Virus record (IMG/VR): IMGVR_UViG_3300049728_000065
Span: 1-45,500 of that record
Reading direction: 5' to 3' (one strand)
From: a virus
Length of the DNA: 45,500 bases
In this document: positions 41,181-45,500 of the stretch, piece by piece
Layout: each line of letters begins with the position of its first letter
Numbering within the stretch: position 1 is the stretch's first letter
The notes under the pieces: generated by a model
Seen by the model: only the letters and a program-made list of their open reading frames with translations
Told to the model about the DNA's origin: nothing
Databases searched by the model: none
Made by a program: the position numbers and the translations under genes

Positions 41181-41365
41181 TCTCATATCCGCTGGACGAA
41201 CCTCTGGTCTTTTTGCTGCTTGAAATCTCATATCCTACGCACACAGCATACTAGGGTGGCCATCGAAAGCCAACATAAATGATATGAGATTTTTTACTTT
41301 ACCAGTTACACTTTTCGCAATTTCTCATATCATTTGCGAGGATATGTGGATATGTGGATATGAGA
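41181..41365. promoter_or_regulatory. Operator/iteron cluster I in the divergent gap
   Basis: The 331-base gap between the first leftward gene (41094) and the first rightward gene (41426) contains TCTCATATC at 41181, 41226 and 41323 and its complement GATATGAGA at 41281 and 41357. A 13-bp inverted repeat AAATGATATGAGA (41277-41289) / TCTCATATCATTT (41323-41335) spans two of them. Immediately right, GATATGTG is repeated twice in tandem (41341-41356) and followed by GATATGAG. This is what a divergent promoter-operator or iteron set looks like. No clean -35/-10 pair could be assigned. Confidence 0.75.
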
Positions 41366-41425
41366 ATATCTTTGGGGGTGGTGAAAGAAGTTGAAAAAGT
41401 GGTTTCGATGGTAAGGAGGATATAA

Positions 41426-41638
41426 GTGCCAAGTCGACCCTCGCGTGGCAAAGGTACCCTTTTCAAAAAAACTATAGCAAAAAGAATGGTCAAAAGCATT
41501 ATGGAAATTCCACTAGCCACCTCAAATCCGATGGTCGGCATAGCAGGATGCCGAAAGAAAGGCAACATCGCAAAGCGCGATGCAATGATCTTTGACATTT
41601 CAAGCGCCGCTTGCATGGCGAGAAAGATTGCAAGCTAG
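41426..41638 (+). CDS. Small basic protein, 70 aa, first rightward gene
   Basis: GTG 41426 is preceded by AAGGAGG seven bases upstream, one of the strongest ribosome sites in the window. The product is basic (PSRPSRGKGTLFKKTIAKRM, GCRKKGNIAKRDAM) with a central hydrophobic SIMEIPLATSNPMVGIAG. Directly behind the operator cluster, it could be a DNA-binding regulator, but no helix-turn-helix is evident. Confidence 0.55.
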   Translation: MPSRPSRGKGTLFKKTIAKRMVKSIMEIPLATSNPMVGIAGCRKKGNIAKRDAMIFDISSAACMARKIAS

Positions 41639-41698
41639 AGGTCAGCCCAAGCTCCTTGGATTCCCAAGCAAGCCATGCGGGATTCACCTCGAAAAGTT

Positions 41699-41968
41699 TG
41701 ATAGGTCATTCCCGCTTAGAAAGACGGGAATAAATGAAGATTAAAAATACCATTAAAAAAACCTGCATATTAGAAGCTGACTGGATTGCCTTTCTCAAGG
41801 AAGATAAGGTGATTGCAGAATATGTAACCACCTTGAAAGAGGAGGAAATGTACTTAGTCAAGGATTGGCTCCAAACGCCAATGACCATTGCTCAATTAAA
41901 GCCAAGAGTCAAAGCGTTTATCCGCTAATAATCTTGCCTAGCGAAAGCTAGGCGGGAATGACCTATCA
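41699..41968. repeat. Mini-cassette with 17-bp inverted ends and REP-like hairpins
   Basis: TGATAGGTCATTCCCGC (41699-41715) is exactly repeated in inverse orientation at 41952-41968. The left end continues as TTCCCG...CGGGAA; the right end is joined to a perfect hairpin GCCTAGC-GAAA-GCTAGGC (41936-41953). TCATTCCCGC-type palindromes are a widespread bacterial intergenic repeat. One gene lies inside. I see no target-site duplication. A non-autonomous transposable cassette or REP-flanked insertion is the likely reading. Confidence 0.65.
41734..41928 (+). CDS. Small protein inside the inverted-repeat cassette, 64 aa
   Basis: The product KIKNTIKKTCILEADWIAFL, then VIAEYVTTLKEEEMYLVKDW and a basic end PRVKAFIR is mostly helical and has the balanced composition of a real protein. 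There is no Shine-Dalgarno site. It occupies nearly the whole cassette between the 17-bp ends. No family recognised; DNA-binding or toxin/antitoxin-like roles cannot be told from sequence. Confidence 0.55.
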   Translation: MKIKNTIKKTCILEADWIAFLKEDKVIAEYVTTLKEEEMYLVKDWLQTPMTIAQLKPRVKAFIR

Positions 41969-41988
41969 TTCAAGAAAAGCTAGATGGA

Positions 41989-42062
41989 CTATTTGCAATC
42001 TGCCGATTCGACTTGCAAGCAAACGCTTGCGGAGTTGGCAGATAAACAGATAGGACAAATAG
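41989..42062 (+). promoter_or_regulatory. Nested hairpin leader of the 95-aa gene
   Basis: Three nested inverted repeats: CTATTTG (41989-41995) / CAAATAG (42056-42062), ATCTGCC (41998-42004) / GGCAGAT (42037-42043), and GCAAGC (42015-42020) / GCTTGC (42025-42030) around AAAC. The outer arm ends four bases before the ATG at 42066, so folding would hide or present the start. Confidence 0.55.
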
Positions 42063-42065
42063 AAT

Positions 42066-42353
42066 ATGAGCGATAGCAATTTTCAACTCGCAATCAAAGC
42101 TGCAATCGACTATGTCAAAAGCAAGGAGATTAAAGCGGGCTTGACCCAAGCGCAGCAAACCGGCTGCATGGTTCATGCGCTGATCGAGCTAGGCATAATC
42201 GACGGCGATAAGGTCGAAGACAAAAAGACGGCGTTTGAAGCGCTTTACGCGCTGGCGAATGGGTCGGCTCTGCGGCAGAAGCTGGAAACCGCAGAGGTTC
42301 TAGCGAAGACGGAATCCGGTCGCAAGGCGGTCGACTTTAGCAAGTTCACCTAG
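42066..42353 (+). CDS. Helical protein ending in VDFSKFT, 95 aa
   Basis: The product starts SDSNFQLAIKAAIDYVKSKE, continues LTQAQQTGCMVHALIELGII and KKTAFEALYALANGSALRQK, and ends GRKAVDFSKFT. It is wholly helical. Its C-terminal peptide is the same type as in the 84-, 89- and 167-aa proteins of the same block. It lies between a nested hairpin leader and a strong hairpin. No family recognised. Confidence 0.7.
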   Translation: MSDSNFQLAIKAAIDYVKSKEIKAGLTQAQQTGCMVHALIELGIIDGDKVEDKKTAFEALYALANGSALRQKLETAEVLAKTESGRKAVDFSKFT

Positions 42354-42373
42354 CAACAACATGAGGATGCCAA

Positions 42374-42404
42374 AGGGCGATAGGGTTCAACTCCCTATCG
42401 CCTT
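42374..42404 (+). terminator. Perfect 10-bp hairpin after the 95-aa gene
   Basis: GGCGATAGGG (42376-42385) pairs with CCCTATCGCC (42393-42402), extended by one wobble and one A-T pair, loop TTCAACT. It follows the stop by 22 bases. No T-run follows, so termination may need a factor. Confidence 0.6.
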
Positions 42405-42499
42405 GGGGCAGTAGAAAGACAAACCTATTATGACCAAAGATTTCCATCCCGCTTTATGTTGGCAATTCGCTTGCTTCCTTTGTCGAAGCGATCTCCCCA

Positions 42500-43022
42500 T
42501 CTCATATCGCTCGGCTTGCTTGAAGTGGCGATTGCCATTCCTCACCCTGGAAGAAAAGAATCTCATATCCCTTCTCACTTCGATGGTGGCCACTGATCAA
42601 TCTCTCCTATCAATCCAGCGGAATTGAGAGAATTTCCACTCCTCACTTTATCCATTTAAATTCTCATATCATTTTTGCGTCTATGGCATAAAATCCCTCT
42701 GCGTGGCCCGGTGTGTGGGTGAGTGAATGACCCACGCAGGCCTGTCTATATGATATGAGAATTTATCCGCCCATGGTTATCCCCCTCCCCCATAGTCCAC
42801 CATCCCCTCTCTTATCCTTATATATATATACAAAAAAAAAATAATAAAATGATATGAGAGTTCTTTGCTCGTGTATAGCGAATCCCCGTGGACTAGGCGC
42901 AAGCGCCGTGGACTATGGCAGCAAAAAATCTCATATGAGAGAAGGGCATAGGGGGGGCAGTGGGCCACCCACAAAGCCACGCACGGAGCCACACAGAGCG
43001 CATATGAGATGGCGCAAGCGCC
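42500..43022. promoter_or_regulatory. Operator/iteron cluster II with AT-rich tract: candidate replication origin
   Basis: The stretch 42405-43134 has no convincing gene. It carries TCTCATATC at 42500, 42561 and 42662, GATATGAGA at 42752 and 42851, the full palindrome TCTCATATGAGA at 42929-42940 and a shortened copy at 43001. A T/A-only and A-rich tract (about 42816-42850) lies in the middle. CCATAGTCCAC (42790-42800) and GTGGACTATGG (42908-42918) form an 11-bp inverted repeat around it; GTGGACTA is repeated at 42888. GGCGCAAGCGCC occurs at 42896 and 43011. CTGCGTGG/CCACGCAG (42699-42706/42732-42739) adds another. Iterons plus an AT-rich unwinding tract suggest an origin; a regulator array is the alternative. 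Confidence 0.65.
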
Positions 43023-43024
43023 AA

Positions 43025-43049
43025 GTCCAGTGTAAGATTTCAACCAGAC
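43025..43049. repeat. 25-bp imperfect palindrome, copy 6
   Basis: GTCCAGTGTA-AGATT-TCAACCAGAC, two bases after a GGCGCAAGCGCC palindrome (43011-43022). Orientation of the TTGA core is opposite to copies 1, 2, 5 and 7. Confidence 0.7.
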
Positions 43050-43134
43050 AAGCAATGCAAAGCACAACCAACAACAACAACCAAATTAGTTCCTATAAGG
43101 AGCATAGCAAGGTACAAGCAAAAAAAAATAATTT

Positions 43135-43380
43135 ATGATACATAAATGGTATATTCCCAAGTTGAAATTAACATTACAGTTCAATGACGAAACAAAAGAG
43201 TTTTGTCTTGGCGACCACTGGGTGAAAGCGCACGACCTGTCCAAAGGTGATCCGCAAGCTTGGCGGATGTGGAAGTGCAAGTATCCCACACCCGATAGAA
43301 TGTTCGTCCTACGGTGTAATGAGAGTGAAAATGCGTGTTTCGATCCAGGTGTGCAAGAACATATCAACTATTGGCCATAA
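43135..43380 (+). CDS. Hypothetical protein, 81 aa
   Basis: The product has short beta-like segments (KWYIPKLKLTLQFNDETKEF, RMFVLRCNESENACFD) with three cysteines and many aromatic residues, and ends HINYWP. ATG 43135 follows an A-rich, T-ended leader without a Shine-Dalgarno site. First gene right of the candidate origin. No family recognised. Confidence 0.7.
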   Translation: MIHKWYIPKLKLTLQFNDETKEFCLGDHWVKAHDLSKGDPQAWRMWKCKYPTPDRMFVLRCNESENACFDPGVQEHINYWP

Positions 43381-43446
43381 CTAGCCACTCGCTTAGTTCC
43401 TACCCTTTGCATAGCTAGATAGCCAAAGAAGTCTCCAAGCCAAAAT

Positions 43447-43950
43447 ATGAAATTACCTTCCCAAGTAGTTACCGTCCAGCAAGCCTTGTCAATGGGCAAG
43501 GAAGACGCTGCGTGGCGCAATGAAGTTGCGCTTATGAAAGCAATGGAAGAGTTCCACTTCACCTTGCCACAAAAAGAAATGCCAAATTGGAGAGCCACTA
43601 GAAGGATCATGGGTGGAATACCAAGCGTGTTTGGACAAAGAAGGTTTGTTATAGTGGCAACTGATGGAATGCTTGCAGAGTTTTGGTGCGAAGAAGACCA
43701 ACAAACGTATGAAGGTCATGTTGAGTGGTTTGAGTGGTCAAGTCCAGAAACTATGATGGTGAGTTATTACGATCCAGTGGAGAGAAAACAAAAGGTTTTT
43801 ACTGTGGTTAGAGATAAAGGGTCCCCCGGACCGATGTATAGTTATCACGCACCAAAAGCAACCAATAAAGAAGTTAGCGAGCAAAAGAAGAAGGAAACAA
43901 AAGTAAGAAAGGAAACGAAAGTGGAAGCACTTGCAGCTAAGTGGATATAA
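43447..43950 (+). CDS. Hypothetical protein, 167 aa, ending in LAAKWI
   Basis: The N-terminal 125 residues look like a small alpha/beta domain: KLPSQVVTVQQALSMGKEDA, RRFVIVATDGMLAEFWCEED and VEWFEWSSPETMMVSYYDPV. A strongly basic, flexible linker (EQKKKETKVRKETK) then leads to VEALAAKWI. This domain-linker-peptide plan repeats the ends of other rightward-block proteins. Function unknown. Confidence 0.75.
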   Translation: MKLPSQVVTVQQALSMGKEDAAWRNEVALMKAMEEFHFTLPQKEMPNWRATRRIMGGIPSVFGQRRFVIVATDGMLAEFWCEEDQQTYEGHVEWFEWSSPETMMVSYYDPVERKQKVFTVVRDKGSPGPMYSYHAPKATNKEVSEQKKKETKVRKETKVEALAAKWI

Positions 43951-43996
43951 GGCGCAAGCGCCTTGATTCTTGTCCCGTTGAAATTTTATACCAGAC
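43951..43996. repeat. Composite site: GGCGCAAGCGCC plus 25-bp palindrome copy 7
   Basis: GGCGCAAGCGCC (43951-43962) starts immediately after a stop codon and is followed nine bases later by GTCCCGTTGA-AATTT-TATACCAGAC (43972-43996). The same pairing of the two elements occurs at 43011-43049. It lies 13 bases before the next ATG. Confidence 0.7.
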
Positions 43997-44009
43997 TAAC
44001 AAAGATTTT

Positions 44010-44423
44010 ATGAGTAACAACTACCTTTCACAAAAAAATGCACGTGCCCGTGCAGCCGAGCTACTTGAAGATTACGAGCAATACGTTTTAGTCAAAAAGA
44101 TCAAACAGCGGCCTGGGTATGTTGGTATTTATCAAGCACAAAAACAAGAGCAAGGACAGCCACCGATAGAATATCGCACAGACACCCTTAGTCTTGTGGG
44201 GATCGGGATGAGTTGGTGGGAGGCAGTGGAGAACCTTCGCACTAATGTGGATCGTGCCAAAAGAGGGAAAGAACTCAAAACTTTTCTTGATGGGCTTGTT
44301 GCCCTAAGTGATGAAGAGTTTGCTAAGTTTAGTGTCGACGGCTTGGCCGAGGATTATAAGTTTTTGGTTGAGGCAGAGCAAGAACGGAGACAAGAACAAA
44401 AAGAGAAAGGGGAAGTAAAGTGA
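44010..44423 (+). CDS. Hypothetical charged helical protein, 137 aa
   Basis: ATG 44010 is chosen over a GTG at 43941, which would read through the composite repeat. The product starts SNNYLSQKNARARAAELLED, has a beta-like YVGIYQAQKQEQGQPPIEYR and LVGIGMSWWEAVENLRTNVD, then a helical DEEFAKFSVDGLAEDYKFLV and a Lys/Glu tail. No family recognised. Its TGA overlaps the next GTG. Confidence 0.75.
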   Translation: MSNNYLSQKNARARAAELLEDYEQYVLVKKIKQRPGYVGIYQAQKQEQGQPPIEYRTDTLSLVGIGMSWWEAVENLRTNVDRAKRGKELKTFLDGLVALSDEEFAKFSVDGLAEDYKFLVEAEQERRQEQKEKGEVK

Positions 44424-44641
44424 ACAACATAGCCAATGTCACGAACAGGGGTCTTTATAAAACCGCTCGTGCTCGCATCTCATGCGCTCACTTCCAAGCT
44501 GGCGACATCGTTTCGGTTGAATATCAGGGAAGGCAAGGCAAGCACGGTACGCATTGGTATCACATTGCGTGTTCCCAAAATGGGCAGCTTTCGTGCGTCG
44601 TGGCATATCCAGAGCATCATTTGACTGCTTTTGTTCTCTAG
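44420..44641 (+). CDS. Small beta-rich protein, 73 aa (GTG start)
   Basis: GTG 44420 overlaps the upstream TGA (GTGA), implying coupling. The product has alternating strands: YKTARARISCAHFQAGDIVS, VEYQGRQGKHGTHWYHIACS and LSCVVAYPEHHLTAFVL. An SH3-like small barrel would fit, with His and Cys residues that could bind metal. Family not recognised. Confidence 0.65.
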   Translation: MNNIANVTNRGLYKTARARISCAHFQAGDIVSVEYQGRQGKHGTHWYHIACSQNGQLSCVVAYPEHHLTAFVL

Positions 44642-44669
44642 GACTCCCGTAGATAACACGTTCAGCCGA

Positions 44670-44723
44670 ATGAAGAAGATTGTGGACAATGCACTCTCTA
44701 CCACAACCAGCAAACCTGAATGA
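44670..44723 (+). CDS. Possible 17-aa micropeptide
   Basis: MKKIVDNALSTTTSKPE is encoded just before the next gene and its TGA overlaps that gene's ATG (ATGA). It could be a leader peptide that couples translation. Otherwise the gap 44642-44719 is empty. Confidence 0.3.
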   Translation: MKKIVDNALSTTTSKPE

Positions 44724-44998
44724 CCCGCGACGACTTCAATGCTTATTTGGACGCGATCAGCGCAAAACTGCGTTTGATTGAAGCCAACGCAAAAGCGGCT
44801 GAAAACAAGTGCCCACATTGCAAAGGGATCACAAGGTGTGTAGAAATGACCTTTCCACTTATTAAAGAACTTCGCAAAAGGTTGTACTATCAAGGTCCGT
44901 TGCCCGGAAACCCATCAACTTCTGACTCTGTTAGTTCCGATGCTTCGCATAGCATGATGGCAAGAGAAGTCCCCCCGCAAGATATAAAACTTACCTAA
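44720..44998 (+). CDS. Small CxxC protein, 92 aa
   Basis: The product has an N-terminal helix (TRDDFNAYLDAISAKLRLIE), CPHC followed by TRC, a second helix (MTFPLIKELRKRLYYQG) and a Ser/Asp/Pro-rich tail. The cysteines may bind zinc. The stop is four bases (ACTT) from the next ATG, the same short junction as before the zinc-ribbon and helicase genes. Confidence 0.65.
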   Translation: MTRDDFNAYLDAISAKLRLIEANAKAAENKCPHCKGITRCVEMTFPLIKELRKRLYYQGPLPGNPSTSDSVSSDASHSMMAREVPPQDIKLT

Positions 44999-45002
44999 AC
45001 TT

Positions 45003-45500
<498 letters not shown>

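Noticed and set aside
42430-42627. 65-codon open frame in the control region
   Set aside because: It contains two of the TCTCATATC sites, has an odd Cys/Leu/Ser composition and lies behind a terminator-like hairpin. A real gene cannot be excluded.
42854-43138. 94-codon open frame across the candidate origin
   Set aside because: It runs through the palindromes and operator sites, is very rich in Arg/His/Gly and starts inside an operator copy.

Overview
The window looks like an essentially complete genome of a tailed, podovirus-type phage. It carries large and small terminase, portal, scaffold, major capsid protein, connector and nozzle-like tail proteins, several internal virion proteins (one of 2276 residues) and a lysis cassette. 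I see no tail sheath, no tape-measure/tail-tube set, no integrase and no recognisable repressor, so a lytic lifestyle is the simplest reading. The host is not evident. Strong Shine-Dalgarno sites exist but are used by only a minority of genes. Both window ends lie inside the same GCC/ACC/TAC codon repeat, and the reading frame running off the right end is continued and stopped at the left end, so the map is best read as circular, opened inside one gene.

Layout. There are two transcription blocks. The rightward block starts near 41.4 kb, runs to the right end, re-enters at base 1 and continues to about 14.4 kb. It holds small unknown genes, an Imm-5-like protein with a long Ala/Thr/Tyr tail, a RecB/Cas4-like nuclease, a Sak4-like ATPase with an SSB-like partner, a ParB-methyltransferase fusion, a uracil-DNA-glycosylase/DNA-polymerase-A fusion, an SF1 helicase, a deoxyribosyltransferase-like protein and a DUF3987-like ATPase. 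The leftward block starts at 41.1 kb (terminase small subunit) and runs back to 14.6 kb: terminase, tail hydrolase, lysis genes, portal, scaffold, capsid, connector, tail, internal virion proteins. The blocks converge on one strong bidirectional terminator at 14.53-14.57 kb and diverge from a control region at 41.1-43.1 kb.

Control region. Between 41.18 and 43.01 kb the 9-mer TCTCATATC (or its complement) occurs about eleven times, plus one perfect palindromic version, next to an AT-rich tract, tandem GATATGTG units and several palindromes. This is the best candidate for a replication origin and/or divergent promoter-operator. A separate imperfect palindrome of 25 bp (GTCCGGTTGA-n5-TACACCAGAC) recurs seven times across the leftward block and the right-hand small-gene block and is absent from the rest. 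A 270-bp mini-cassette with 17-bp inverted ends carries one small gene inside the control region.

How the genes work together. Nuclease, Sak4-like ATPase and SSB-like protein form a recombination module. The UDG-polymerase fusion, helicase, DUF3987-like ATPase and nucleotide-metabolism genes form a replication module that may police uracil or handle altered nucleotides. Several small rightward-block proteins end in a common short peptide (consensus hydrophobic-D-hydrophobic-S-K-F/W-I), and the same peptide sits at the hinge of the ParB-methyltransferase fusion, which suggests a shared docking partner.
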